Below the pieces are notes generated by a model. The model was not told the origin of the DNA. It made no database searches and was given only the letters and a program-made list of their open reading frames with translations. Positions 41,921-51,106 of a stretch of DNA of 64,000 nt are shown piece after piece. The stretch's first letter is position 1. Each line of letters opens with the position of its first letter. The translations under genes and the position numbers were made by a program. The stretch lies in assembly GCF_030409835.1 (NCBI RefSeq), contig NZ_JAUFQO010000016.1, positions 124,001 through 188,000 on the forward strand, in the 5' to 3' direction. This stretch comes from Lutimonas halocynthiae (lineage in GTDB: Bacteria; Bacteroidota; Bacteroidia; Flavobacteriales; Flavobacteriaceae).

Positions 41921-43243
41921 ATGCTAATTCTGATTTCCCTTGTTCTTGTTGTAATATTGATGATCGTAGCCTCATCAAAATTTAATGTCCACCCCTTTTT
42001 AAGTTTACTCGCAGCTGGTATCTTTATGGGTTTTATTGGCGGTTTATCTGAAGCTGAGATTACAAAAACCTTGATGGAGGGCTTTGGGAAAACACTCGGA
42101 AGTATTGGTATTATTATAGCTTTCGGAACAATCATTGGGGCTTATCTCGAAAAAAGTGGCGGAGCCATGTCTTTAGCCAATTGGGTCATTAAAAAAGTTG
42201 GGAAAAAGAATTCGGCTTTAGCGATGAACCTTACCGGTTTTATTGTTTCAATTCCGGTGTATTGTGATTCAGGCTTTATCATTCTTTCTTCTTTGATGAA
42301 AGCAGTTAGTAAACGCTCCAATATTCCCTTAATAGTTCTTGGTGTTTCTTTGGCATCAGGACTATACGCAACCCATGTTTTTATTCCGCCTACACCAGGC
42401 CCTTTGGCAGCTACTGCAGCACTCGATGCAGATCTTGGTTTGGTAATTATGTTGGGCTTTGTAGTGGCCATCCCAGTTGCTTTGACTGGCATGTTCTGGG
42501 GAAAGTATATAGGAAATAAGATTGGCAAGCCAATTGCCTTAGACACGAAGTCTACAATAGAACAAAAGAAATTGCCTAATACCACGAAATCATTTGCTCC
42601 TTTGTTGGTGCCGATAATTTTGATTGCCTTGAATTCAATTGCTGCCTATCCGACACATCCTTTTGGAGTTGGAAGATTCGCGGAATTTTTACAATTCATC
42701 GGTCATCCAGTGATAGCCTTGTTTATTGGCGTTGCGCTGGCATTTCAATTGCGACAGAAAAAATCAAAAGAGACACATACCCAATGGGTAGCACAAGGCC
42801 TAAAACAAGCCGGTGTCATTATTTTAATTACCGGAGCAGGTGGCGCCTTTGGCGCAATCTTAAGAGCAACTGGCATAGGTGATTATATCGGGGAGACCTT
42901 CTCAGGAATGGAATTGGGCTTGTTATTGCCCTTTCTTATAGCAGCCATTTTAAAAACAGCCCAAGGCTCATCCACTGTAGCTATTATCACAACGGCGGCC
43001 ATCATCGCTCCGGTAATGGAAAGTTTTGGTCTGGACACCTCTTTTGGCCGGGCCCTTGCGGTCCTGGCGATAGGAGCCGGAGCCATGACAGTTTCACATA
43101 TTAACGATAGTTTCTTCTGGGTTGTAGCACAGTTTACCGAAATGGACACCAAAACTGCATTGAAGAGTCAGACTGTGGCAACTTTGTTGCAGGGGTTGGT
43201 AGGAATTGGGGTTGTTTTGGTATTGGGATTGGGGTTGATTTAA
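41921..43243 (+). CDS. GntP-family gluconate/glycerate-type permease
   Basis: This 440-residue membrane protein with about 12-14 membrane segments is recognisable as a GntP symporter. LLAAGIFMGFIGGLSEAEIT and LMEGFGKTLGSIGIIIAFGT start the first half. SIPVYCDSGFIILSSLMKAV is a hallmark, and HVFIPPTPGPLAATAALDAD is the family signature loop. The second half has LKTAQGSSTVAIITTAAIIA. It probably imports an aldonate or glycerate with protons. The gene is flanked by inverted repeats. Confidence 0.93.
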   Translation: MLILISLVLVVILMIVASSKFNVHPFLSLLAAGIFMGFIGGLSEAEITKTLMEGFGKTLGSIGIIIAFGTIIGAYLEKSGGAMSLANWVIKKVGKKNSALAMNLTGFIVSIPVYCDSGFIILSSLMKAVSKRSNIPLIVLGVSLASGLYATHVFIPPTPGPLAATAALDADLGLVIMLGFVVAIPVALTGMFWGKYIGNKIGKPIALDTKSTIEQKKLPNTTKSFAPLLVPIILIALNSIAAYPTHPFGVGRFAEFLQFIGHPVIALFIGVALAFQLRQKKSKETHTQWVAQGLKQAGVIILITGAGGAFGAILRATGIGDYIGETFSGMELGLLLPFLIAAILKTAQGSSTVAIITTAAIIAPVMESFGLDTSFGRALAVLAIGAGAMTVSHINDSFFWVVAQFTEMDTKTALKSQTVATLLQGLVGIGVVLVLGLGLI

Positions 43244-43249
43244 GGGTTA

Positions 43250-43273
43250 AGAGTTAAGGGTTAAGAATTAAGT
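43250..43273 (+). repeat. Right arm of inverted repeat flanking the GntP gene
   Basis: AGAGTTAAGGGTTAAGAATT, then AAGT, pairs with the arm at 41883-41906. It begins 7 bases after the GntP stop. Confidence 0.65.
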
Positions 43274-43277
43274 GAGG

Positions 43278-43346
43278 AGTGAGGGTTTCGGAACTTGGTT
43301 AAATTGTTCAATTATCTTATTTATATGTAGTTCCGAAGCCCTCACT
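43278..43346. repeat. Long hairpin after GntP
   Basis: AGTGAGGGTTTCGGAACT (43278-43295) and AGTTCCGAAGCCCTCACT (43329-43346) are complementary at 17 of 18 positions around a 33-base loop. There is no T-run, so it is not a classical terminator. It may act as a transcript-end stabiliser or mark a recombination footprint. Confidence 0.7.
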
Positions 43347-43383
43347 AAAAGCCCGCACTTAGTTTACTTTTGCCGACACAAAA

Positions 43384-43671
43384 TAAGCAAATAGTTCCAT
43401 CACCTAATAGATTGTCAATTTTAAGTTTTAGAATCAAAATTTCAGGTTTTTAGACTCAATTTTTATGCATTTAAAAGTCTATTTTGACCTCTATTTCTCA
43501 CTTATCATTTGTCCCTTCTCCCTTTATTTATTTATTTAAAGACTACGAAGGCTTGCAATTCAACTAAACCATTGACTACACGCTTGTTAATTGCCTGTTA
43601 ATTTCTTTATTATTTTAGACCAATTGAGGCTTTGAAACTGTAATGAAAAAATTATATTTGGGGCATTGTAA
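43384..43671 (+). repeat. Direct repeat copy 1 with promoter, upstream of gmd
   Basis: This 288-base non-coding segment is duplicated at 45970-46255 before the cupin genes. The two copies keep long matches (ATAGATTGTCAATTTTA, TTCAGGTTTTT, CGCTTGTTAATTGC, AAAAAATTATATTTGGGG). The copy ends in a complete promoter about 60 bases before gmd. Confidence 0.8.
43631..43660 (+). promoter_or_regulatory. Promoter of gmd-fcl
   Basis: TTTG at 43631-43634 and TATATTTG at 43653-43660 match the Bacteroidota -33/-7 boxes. The same pair with the same 22-base start-to-start distance occurs in the downstream direct repeat copy. Confidence 0.75.
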
Positions 43672-43721
43672 ATAAATGGAGAATTTTATCTAATATTTTA
43701 CAGATTAATTGAATTTGATAT

Positions 43722-44837
43722 ATGAAAAAAATTGCTTTAATAACTGGTGTTACAGGACAAGATGGAGCCTACTTAAGTGAGTTTTTATTAAAAAAAGATT
43801 ATATAGTTCATGGGATAAAAAGAAGGTCTTCCTTATTTAATACGGACAGAATAGACCACTTATACCAGGACCCTCACGTAGATAATCAAAACTTTGTTTT
43901 GCATTATGGTGATATGACAGACAGCACTAACCTAATCAGGATTATACAGGAAGTACAACCCGATGAGATCTACAACTTGGCTGCAATGAGTCATGTTCAT
44001 GTTTCCTTTGAAATGCCCGAATATACAGGGAATGCGGATGGGTTAGGAACTTTAAGGTTGTTAGAGGCGGTTCGTATGCTAAATATGGATAAAAAGGTTC
44101 GTATTTATCAGGCATCTACTTCTGAGCTATATGGTAAGGTTCAGGAAGTGCCACAAACGGAAACAACACCGTTTTATCCAAGAAGCCCATATGCAGTTGC
44201 GAAAATGTACGCCTTTTGGATTACGGTAAACTATAGAGAAGCTTATGGAATGTATGCCTGTAACGGCATCCTGTTTAATCATGAATCTCCTATTAGAGGA
44301 GAAACGTTTGTGACAAGAAAAATTACAAGGGCTGCATCAAAAATAGCCCTTGGTCTGCAGGATAAATTATTCTTGGGTAATTTGGATGCTAAAAGAGATT
44401 GGGGGCATGCTAAAGATTATGTAAGGATGATGTGGATGCTACTTCAACATGAAGAAGCTCAGGATTGGGTTATTGCCACGGGAACCACAACTTCTGTTAG
44501 GGATTTTGTGAAAATGTCCTTTGATTATCTGGGAATTGAGTTGGAATTTAAGGGTGAAGGCGTTGATGAGAAAGGTTTTATTAAAAAATGTCATAATTCA
44601 GATTTTCAATTGGAGAATGGAACTGAAGTAGTGGCTGTTGATCCAAGATATTTTAGACCTACAGAGGTTGATTTGTTAATCGGAGATGCAAGCAAGGCTA
44701 AAGAAAAACTGGGTTGGATTCCTGAATTTGATTTAAAACACTTAGTAGATGATATGATGCAGAGCGATTTAAAACTAATGCAAAAGGACCAGTATTTAAA
44801 AGATGGGGGTTATAATGTGTTGAATTATTATGAATAA
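43722..44837 (+). CDS. gmd: GDP-mannose 4,6-dehydratase
   Basis: This 371-residue short-chain-dehydrogenase enzyme converts GDP-mannose to GDP-4-keto-6-deoxymannose, the first step to GDP-L-fucose. NADP-binding [20 protein letters not shown] is at residues 4-23. [20 protein letters not shown] and the catalytic [20 protein letters not shown] (Tyr-xxx-Lys) follow, then [20 protein letters not shown]. It overlaps fcl by 8 bases, so the two are cotranslated. It heads the polysaccharide locus behind its own promoter. Confidence 0.97.
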   Translation: MKKIALITGVTGQDGAYLSEFLLKKDYIVHGIKRRSSLFNTDRIDHLYQDPHVDNQNFVLHYGDMTDSTNLIRIIQEVQPDEIYNLAAMSHVHVSFEMPEYTGNADGLGTLRLLEAVRMLNMDKKVRIYQASTSELYGKVQEVPQTETTPFYPRSPYAVAKMYAFWITVNYREAYGMYACNGILFNHESPIRGETFVTRKITRAASKIALGLQDKLFLGNLDAKRDWGHAKDYVRMMWMLLQHEEAQDWVIATGTTTSVRDFVKMSFDYLGIELEFKGEGVDEKGFIKKCHNSDFQLENGTEVVAVDPRYFRPTEVDLLIGDASKAKEKLGWIPEFDLKHLVDDMMQSDLKLMQKDQYLKDGGYNVLNYYE

Positions 44838-45936
44838 AGATTCAAAAATATACATCGCTGGCCATCGGGGCTTAGTAGGATCGGCCATTCTTAAGAATTT
44901 AAAAGAAAAAGGTTATACTAATTTCCTTACCAGAACACATCAAGAACTCGATTTAAAAGACACTAATGCTGTGGCCGAATATTTCTCAAAGGAGAAACCG
45001 GATTACGTTTTTTTGGCAGCGGCAAAAGTTGGAGGTATTATAGCAAATAACACATACAGGGCTGACTTTATCTATGATAATTTATCGATCCAAAATAACA
45101 TAATCCATCAGAGTTATTTAAACGGTGTAAAGAAACTGCTGTTTTTGGGAAGTACTTGTATTTATCCAAAAAACTGTCCTCAACCTATGAAAGAGGAATA
45201 TTTGCTGACTGATACACTGGAATACACAAATGAACCTTATGCCATTGCGAAGATCGCTGGTATAAAAATGTGTGAAAGTTATAATTTGCAATATGATACA
45301 AATTTTATTGCGGTTCAGCCTACCAATTTATATGGCCCGAACGACAATTTTGACCTTGAAAAATCGCATGTATTACCTGCATTGATCAGAAAAATGCACA
45401 TAGGTAAAGCTCTTGAAAATAATGATTGGGATACTTTGAGAAGCGATTTGCAGAAGTTGCCAATTGAAGGCATTGACCATAACAATTCAGAAGAAGAAAT
45501 TTTAGAAAAATTGTTAAAATACGGAATTTCTCGATCTGATGATGAATCATCTGACGGTGGAGGTTTGTCAGTAGAAATCTGGGGATCAGGAAAACCAATG
45601 CGTGAATTTTTATGGAGTGAGGATATGGCTGATGCCTGCGTTCATGTGATGGAGAGTATTGATTTTAAGGATACTTTTGATGCTTCAAACAAAGAAATTC
45701 GAAACACTCATATCAACATAGGAACAGGAAAAGAGATTTCAATAGCTGAATTGGCCCATATTATTAAAAAAGTAATAGGTTATAAAGGAGGCTTGTTTTT
45801 CAATGCAGATAAACCTGATGGTACGATGAGAAAATTAACAGATTCTTCAAAGTTGAAAGAATTGGGCTGGAAGTATCAAGTTGAATTGGAAGAAGGAATC
45901 GAGAGAATGTATGAGTGGTATTGTATGGAGGTATAA
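44830..45936 (+). CDS. fcl: GDP-L-fucose synthase
   Basis: This 368-residue enzyme epimerises and reduces the Gmd product to GDP-L-fucose. The N-terminal [20 protein letters not shown] binds [25 protein letters not shown] and [20 protein letters not shown] carry the active-site Ser, Tyr and Lys. [20 protein letters not shown] follows. Compared with the roughly 320-residue E. coli enzyme it carries an extra charged stretch (about residues 195-240, [20 protein letters not shown]), as in other Bacteroidota. It pairs with gmd. Confidence 0.96.
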   Translation: MNKDSKIYIAGHRGLVGSAILKNLKEKGYTNFLTRTHQELDLKDTNAVAEYFSKEKPDYVFLAAAKVGGIIANNTYRADFIYDNLSIQNNIIHQSYLNGVKKLLFLGSTCIYPKNCPQPMKEEYLLTDTLEYTNEPYAIAKIAGIKMCESYNLQYDTNFIAVQPTNLYGPNDNFDLEKSHVLPALIRKMHIGKALENNDWDTLRSDLQKLPIEGIDHNNSEEEILEKLLKYGISRSDDESSDGGGLSVEIWGSGKPMREFLWSEDMADACVHVMESIDFKDTFDASNKEIRNTHINIGTGKEISIAELAHIIKKVIGYKGGLFFNADKPDGTMRKLTDSSKLKELGWKYQVELEEGIERMYEWYCMEV

Positions 45937-45969
45937 GGGTTAATGCCCATACAAAATAAAATGCTTATT

Positions 45970-46255
45970 TAAGCAAATGATCCTATAGTCTCATAGATTG
46001 TCAATTTTAGGTTTTAGATTCAAAACTTCAGGTTTTTGACTGAATTTTTATGCATTTAGAATGCTATTACGACCTCCACTGCTCACTTCTATCTTCTGCA
46101 TTCTTCTTTATTTATTTAATTCAAGAATATGAAGGATTACTATTCAACTAAATCATTGACTATACGCTTGTTAATTGCATGTTAATTTCTTGATAAAAAT
46201 CAATGCCTAATAGCTTTGTAACTGTATTGAAAAAATTATATTTGGGGATTGTTAA
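45970..46255 (+). repeat. Direct repeat copy 2 with promoter, upstream of the fdtA-like genes
   Basis: A diverged second copy of the 43384-43671 segment occupies most of the 394-base gap after fcl. No gene is present in the gap. Both copies have the same orientation and both end in the same promoter pattern. Confidence 0.8.
46215..46244 (+). promoter_or_regulatory. Promoter of the amino-sugar operon
   Basis: TTTG at 46215-46218 and TATATTTG at 46237-46244 repeat the gmd promoter. The first gene starts 87 bases downstream, leaving a long leader. Confidence 0.7.
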
Positions 46256-46330
46256 GATATCATCTGAATGGCTTCTGTTTTTAAAAGAAAATGGGAGTGA
46301 TAAGGGCGAAGCAGTGAATAATATTGAATT

Positions 46331-46747
46331 ATGAGTTTAGATAAAGTCAAACTAATTAGTTTACCTAAAATTTCAGACCCTCGAGGTAATTTAAGTTTTT
46401 TTGAAAGTGGTGTTCATATTCCATTTGAAATAAAGAGAACTTACTGGATATATGATGTGCCTGGAGGAGAAATTAGAGGTAGCCATGCCTTTAAAGAATC
46501 ACAAGAGTTTATTGTAGCGCTTTCTGGGAGTTTTGATGTAATTTTAAATGATGGAAATCAAGAAGTAAAATACTCATTAAATAGATCTTATTTTGGGTTA
46601 TATGTCCCAAAACTTATTTGGAGAAGAATGGAAAATTTTTCAACAAACTCATTAGCATTGATTGGAACTTCTCATGAGTATCAAGTTGTTGATTACATTA
46701 GGAATTTTGAAAAATTCAAATTATTGAAGAATGAAAAAGAATCATAA
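46331..46747 (+). CDS. FdtA/QdtA-like cupin (3,4-ketoisomerase family), first copy
   Basis: This 138-residue cupin resembles the dTDP-4-keto-6-deoxyhexose 3,4-ketoisomerases. FEIKRTYWIYDVPGGEIRGS and IVALSGSFDVILNDGN form the barrel. In characterised FdtA the active site has two histidines in a H-A-H motif. Here the segment reads GSHAFKESQEF, so the second histidine is phenylalanine. The protein may be inactive or altered, or may work as a partner of the second copy. It overlaps the next cupin gene by 17 bases. Confidence 0.85.
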   Translation: MSLDKVKLISLPKISDPRGNLSFFESGVHIPFEIKRTYWIYDVPGGEIRGSHAFKESQEFIVALSGSFDVILNDGNQEVKYSLNRSYFGLYVPKLIWRRMENFSTNSLALIGTSHEYQVVDYIRNFEKFKLLKNEKES

Positions 46748-47153
46748 TACTGTTCATGACTGTTCTATTTTTGAATTATCACGTATTCAAAATCGAGCTG
46801 GCAATATAACTCCTGTTCAGAATAATCAGGATATCCCGTTTGAAGTAAAAAGAATTTTTTATTTGTATGATATTCCAGGAGGCATTGATAGAGGAGCTCA
46901 TGCACATAAAGAATGTCATCAGTTCTTAATAGCTGCATCTGGAAGTTTTGAGGTTCAATTAGATGATGGAAAAGTAAAAAAAACTATTATGTTAAATCAA
47001 CCATATAGAGGCTTGCATATTCCTCCAGGTATTTGGGCTTCTGAAGTTAATTTTTCTTCGGGAGCAATTTGCTTGGTTTTAGCCTCACATATATATAATG
47101 AAAATGATTATATAAGAAATTACAACGAATTTAAATTAAAAATTAAAAATTAA
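46731..47153 (+). CDS. fdtA: FdtA/QdtA-like sugar 3,4-ketoisomerase, second copy
   Basis: This 140-residue cupin has the complete motif RGAHAHKECHQFLIAASGSF with both active-site histidines. It also has FEVKRIFYLYDIPGG and the C-terminal LVLASHIYNENDYIRNYNEF typical of the family. It probably converts dTDP-4-keto-6-deoxyglucose to the 3-keto isomer, which FdtB then aminates. It is the likely functional member of the tandem pair. Confidence 0.85.
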   Translation: MKKNHNTVHDCSIFELSRIQNRAGNITPVQNNQDIPFEVKRIFYLYDIPGGIDRGAHAHKECHQFLIAASGSFEVQLDDGKVKKTIMLNQPYRGLHIPPGIWASEVNFSSGAICLVLASHIYNENDYIRNYNEFKLKIKN

Positions 47154-47163
47154 AAATTAAAAT

Positions 47164-47835
47164 ATGGAAGATTTACTATTCAAAAGTGAGTTTTATGAAG
47201 ATATTAATTACAGTAGATTTATTGTTGGAATAATTCTTTTGATTTTATTATCAAAAGCACTTCAGTATGTCTATAGAAAGTATTCTGACTCTCCAACAAA
47301 TAAAAAATCATTTTCATCTATATTTGTATTATTTTCAATATCTATTTTTTTAATTGTTACAACAATTAAATCATCCTTAGCCTTATCTTTAGGTATGGTT
47401 GGAGCACTTTCTATAATCAGGTTTAGAACAGCAATTAAAGAACCTGAACAAATGATTTACTTTTTAGGTATAACAGGTGTTGCTATAGCAATTGCTGCGG
47501 AAAAAGAAATTTTAGCTTTAATAGTTGTGTTGGTGTTCGTTATTTCTGCAATATTGAATAACAAATCAAATAAGGATAAAAGAAATTCAAACCTGAATTA
47601 TTTATTAATCACTTTGCAATTATCGGAGGAACATAATGATTTAGATATCGTTTATGAATTGATGAAATTCGATAAAACAGGGAATTTAAAATGTAAAAAC
47701 TTCTATGAAGATGATGGATATAATTTAAGGCTTACTTTTTCAGTAAGTAATACTGAAAATCTAGATACGACACCATTAAAACAAATCATTAAAAGTTTAG
47801 ACATTAAACATTTTAGTTTAAAGATGATTGATTAA
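47164..47835 (+). CDS. DUF4956 membrane protein
   Basis: This 223-residue protein has four membrane segments and is recognisable as DUF4956. Its conserved core is SSLALSLGMVGALSIIRFRT (about residues 76-95), followed by KEPEQMIYFLGITGVAIAIA. A soluble alpha/beta domain follows (about 145-223). DUF4956 genes commonly accompany VTC-domain and CotH genes, as here. The family may belong to a phosphate or polyphosphate-linked membrane system, but its function is unknown. It abuts the CotH-like gene (1-base overlap). Confidence 0.88.
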   Translation: MEDLLFKSEFYEDINYSRFIVGIILLILLSKALQYVYRKYSDSPTNKKSFSSIFVLFSISIFLIVTTIKSSLALSLGMVGALSIIRFRTAIKEPEQMIYFLGITGVAIAIAAEKEILALIVVLVFVISAILNNKSNKDKRNSNLNYLLITLQLSEEHNDLDIVYELMKFDKTGNLKCKNFYEDDGYNLRLTFSVSNTENLDTTPLKQIIKSLDIKHFSLKMID

Positions 47836-49382
47836 TGAAAGTATTTAAAGGTGTCATTGTTATAGTAATCTTAATGTTTTCATTAATTGCGTTTTGTATA
47901 AATGTTTTACAAAATACGAGACCATACTCATATCTAGGAGAAATATATCCAGGTCCATATTTTAGACCTATTAAATGGTATTCTATAAATAACTTTTTTG
48001 ATCATAAAGCTTATGGGTTTAATAAACCGTCTTCCAAAGATGCAATATTAGCTGATTTTTCAGATAATGACATTAGATATAACGACTCAATAATTGACCT
48101 AATGACAATTCCAGAACATTATATTGATGATGATTTAAAAGAATGGAAAAAAAGTCATTTGATTTATAAGGGGAAGAGATATAAAATTAAATATAAATTC
48201 CATGGTTCACATAATTACAATTACAAACAAGGTAAAATTTCATTAAAGTTACGATCTAAAAAAACAATTAATGAGGCAAAGCAGTTTAGTTTGATTTCAG
48301 GATATCAAGAAGCTTCCTTCATAAATATATTTCTTGCATTACAAGAACATAAAGGAAAACTTATTGCTCCAGATCCAGGAAGTATATTATTAGCAAATTT
48401 GAATGGTAAAGTTGAAGATTTCTGGTTTACAGAAGATATGTCAAATGATTATTTAAAGTACAAGTATGGGTTGGAGAGTTTCAAAATTTTTGAAGTTAGT
48501 GATAATTGGATGAGAAATGGAGGGGCTCATTTCAGTGAATTAGATGGGTTTTATTATTATTTAGATGGTGATAATTCAGAACAAGATTCCGAAAATTATA
48601 ATAAATATAAAGTTTTTATAGAATCAATAAATAATAATGAAAAAAGTGATCATTTTCCAAATACTGATTATGAATATATGGGAAGATTTTTAGCAAATCT
48701 TTACTTTTTTTATGATGCCCATCACATACAGGGTGATAATAATAAATATTTATTTGACTATTCAAATAATTTGGTCTATCCAGTTGCTAGAAATGAAGGG
48801 GTTTATGAAAAAATAAATAACATACTAAATTTAGATCAAGGGATCTTTGATACTAGAAAATCTCCTACTGCAATTTTTTATAAAAAAGCGGTATGTAATG
48901 ATAGTATTAAGTTCTACAGGGACTTAGAGCTTTATAGATTAGTAAAAAATAGAGACAGAACTCTTTATGAATTGGATAGCATAAAAAGTAAGTACAACAA
49001 TTATCATAAATACTATAATGTTGCTTACATGAATGTAAGATATAAATATAAAAAAATCAGGGATGTAATAATACATAATAGTAACGCCTTCTTGAAATAT
49101 TTAGAAAATGGAGAGGTTGCAATAGCTTATGATAAAAAAAATAAAAAAATAAAAATTGCAACAGACTATAGGGTTCCTCTTAAAGTTATAGATATTAAAA
49201 GTTCAGAATCATTTATTTTTAAAGGAGTAGAATTTAAATATAAGGATGGAGTAATTAAAGCAGGTTTAATTGAAAATGAATATACTTTTAAAGATTCAAT
49301 AAATAAAAGTCAATTAAAGATTGTGAATATGATTACTAAGGACACGGTGCCAAATAGCAACATTATTTTTAATTATTACTGA
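47835..49382 (+). CDS. CotH-like kinase-fold protein, membrane-anchored
   Basis: This 515-residue protein has an N-terminal membrane anchor (GVIVIVILMFSLIAFCINVL) and an exported body. YKIKYKFHGSHNYNYKQGKI, ISLKLRSKKTINEAKQFSLI and FYDAHHIQGDNNKYLFDYSN recall the atypical CotH kinase fold, with NKYLFD as the catalytic-loop equivalent. The segment where an active-site aspartate is expected reads VYPVARNEG, so activity is doubtful. Genomic linkage to DUF4956 and VTC genes is the strongest support for the assignment. Confidence 0.65.
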   Translation: MKVFKGVIVIVILMFSLIAFCINVLQNTRPYSYLGEIYPGPYFRPIKWYSINNFFDHKAYGFNKPSSKDAILADFSDNDIRYNDSIIDLMTIPEHYIDDDLKEWKKSHLIYKGKRYKIKYKFHGSHNYNYKQGKISLKLRSKKTINEAKQFSLISGYQEASFINIFLALQEHKGKLIAPDPGSILLANLNGKVEDFWFTEDMSNDYLKYKYGLESFKIFEVSDNWMRNGGAHFSELDGFYYYLDGDNSEQDSENYNKYKVFIESINNNEKSDHFPNTDYEYMGRFLANLYFFYDAHHIQGDNNKYLFDYSNNLVYPVARNEGVYEKINNILNLDQGIFDTRKSPTAIFYKKAVCNDSIKFYRDLELYRLVKNRDRTLYELDSIKSKYNNYHKYYNVAYMNVRYKYKKIRDVIIHNSNAFLKYLENGEVAIAYDKKNKKIKIATDYRVPLKVIDIKSSESFIFKGVEFKYKDGVIKAGLIENEYTFKDSINKSQLKIVNMITKDTVPNSNIIFNYY

Positions 49383-49387
49383 ACATT

Positions 49388-51106
49388 ATGAAGGCTATTT
49401 TACCTATACTTTTTTTATTTATTATTAATGCATGCAAAGAACCTGTAAATATTAATAAAAAAAATGTAACATTAAGTCTTTCAAATAAAGAGCTTACAAA
49501 GTTGTTTGAAGGCCAGGAGCTTTATGCTATAAAAGGGATTAAGTCAAAGTTTGAAGGTGTGAATGCTCGTGTAAAAAGTATATTATCTCAAAAAGATTAC
49601 ATTTTACACTTAGATTTTAATAACCTTTATTATGAAGGGTCTAATGAATTGATTTTACATTCTAATATTGAATATTTTCAAGTTTATAATTCCTTGAAAT
49701 GGTTTATTGAAAAAAACAAATTAGTATGGCCAAAAACAGATTTATTAAGAGTCAATTTTAAGAGTGGTCTTCACAAAAATTTTGTATTACTCAATATACC
49801 TGATAAAGAAAGTTTAGAGTATAATGAAAAAAGGTTTGTTCAATTATTAGAATACAATTCTAAAAAGAGGAGGTTTGAAGTTGATGAATCTGAGATATTA
49901 AATATAGTGGATTATAATACTTGTTTTGATTATGATTATAAATCAATGGTGATATTATATGTTTATTTAGATGAAACAAAAATTAAATTTAATTCCTATT
50001 CAGGAATAAAGATGGCGCCTAATCCAATAACTAACCTGATAGAGTTCGTTATAGATTATAGTTATATTTCTACAAATACAACAGGAATTGGATTTGAAGA
50101 GTGTATGACTCAATTAAGCCAGGTAAAAAAAATAGATTCATTAGAATTCGAAAAAGAAATGAAAAATTTTCTTTCAGAAAGAGAATTAAAAAGAAAAGGA
50201 ATAGAAGTCGACAAAAAGTTCAAAGAATATATTATTAAAGATAAGTTAAATCTTTATGAAGATTTGTGTTTGTCTAATGTAGATTTAAAAATAGAAGAGA
50301 ATACTGAAATTAATTTATATAATAATTCAAAGATAATAATAGATAAAGGTATGATTAGTTTTAATGGTACCATGAGCCAACCAGTTCATATAAATGGTTA
50401 TGGGGAAAATTCCATTTTTATTACTGATGTGAAAACCTGTTTATTTAATTATACTTTTATTAAGGGGCTTTCAAATTGGTCGGATTCATGTAAAACAGTG
50501 CCTTCTGCAATTACTATATATAATTCTAATAGTGAATTTAATTTTTGTGAGTTTGAAGATAATAAACGTGGTGATGATATGATAAACCTATTTCAATCAA
50601 AGTTTACAATTAATAATTGTTTATTTAAAGATATTTTAAGTGACGCTTTAGATTCCGATTTTAGTCAAGGATCAATAATAAACTCATCATATGTTAATAT
50701 AGGTAATGACGCTATCGATTGTTCTGGTTCAAATTTAGAAATAATTAATTCAAGTTTTACCAAAATTAGTGATAAAGCAATTAGTGCAGGTGAAAATAGC
50801 AATATTGATATCTCAAAGTCTAAAATTACAAATTCTGCTATTGGATTTGTGTCAAAAGATGGTAGTATTTTAAATATAAAGGAAAAAAATGTATTGAACG
50901 AAAATGAATTGGATTTTGCGGTTTTTATTAAAAAAGAATTTTATAAAAAACCTTCATTATACTTTGATGGTGAAATGAGTGACTACAAATATTTGATTCA
51001 AGAAAAAAGCATAGTTGAATCAAAAGACCAAGATTCTAGTTTGATTTTTTTAAAAGAGGTGGAAACAAAATTATATGGAAATGAGTTTGGAAAATCTTCA
51101 AAATAA
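49388..51106 (+). CDS. Lipoprotein with C-terminal right-handed beta-helix
   Basis: This 572-residue protein has a lipobox (MKAILPILFLFIINAC, cysteine at 16). The N-terminal part is strand-rich and unassigned. From about residue 290 the sequence turns into regular beta-helix rungs (NNSKIIIDKGMISFNGTMSQ, SKFTINNCLFKDILSDALDS, NASF-like repeats such as IINSSFTKISDKAISAG). Beta-helix segments of this kind often bind polysaccharides or are found beside CotH domains. It follows the CotH-like gene by 5 bases and overlaps the VTC gene by 32 bases, so it is part of the same module. Confidence 0.75.
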   Translation: MKAILPILFLFIINACKEPVNINKKNVTLSLSNKELTKLFEGQELYAIKGIKSKFEGVNARVKSILSQKDYILHLDFNNLYYEGSNELILHSNIEYFQVYNSLKWFIEKNKLVWPKTDLLRVNFKSGLHKNFVLLNIPDKESLEYNEKRFVQLLEYNSKKRRFEVDESEILNIVDYNTCFDYDYKSMVILYVYLDETKIKFNSYSGIKMAPNPITNLIEFVIDYSYISTNTTGIGFEECMTQLSQVKKIDSLEFEKEMKNFLSERELKRKGIEVDKKFKEYIIKDKLNLYEDLCLSNVDLKIEENTEINLYNNSKIIIDKGMISFNGTMSQPVHINGYGENSIFITDVKTCLFNYTFIKGLSNWSDSCKTVPSAITIYNSNSEFNFCEFEDNKRGDDMINLFQSKFTINNCLFKDILSDALDSDFSQGSIINSSYVNIGNDAIDCSGSNLEIINSSFTKISDKAISAGENSNIDISKSKITNSAIGFVSKDGSILNIKEKNVLNENELDFAVFIKKEFYKKPSLYFDGEMSDYKYLIQEKSIVESKDQDSSLIFLKEVETKLYGNEFGKSSK

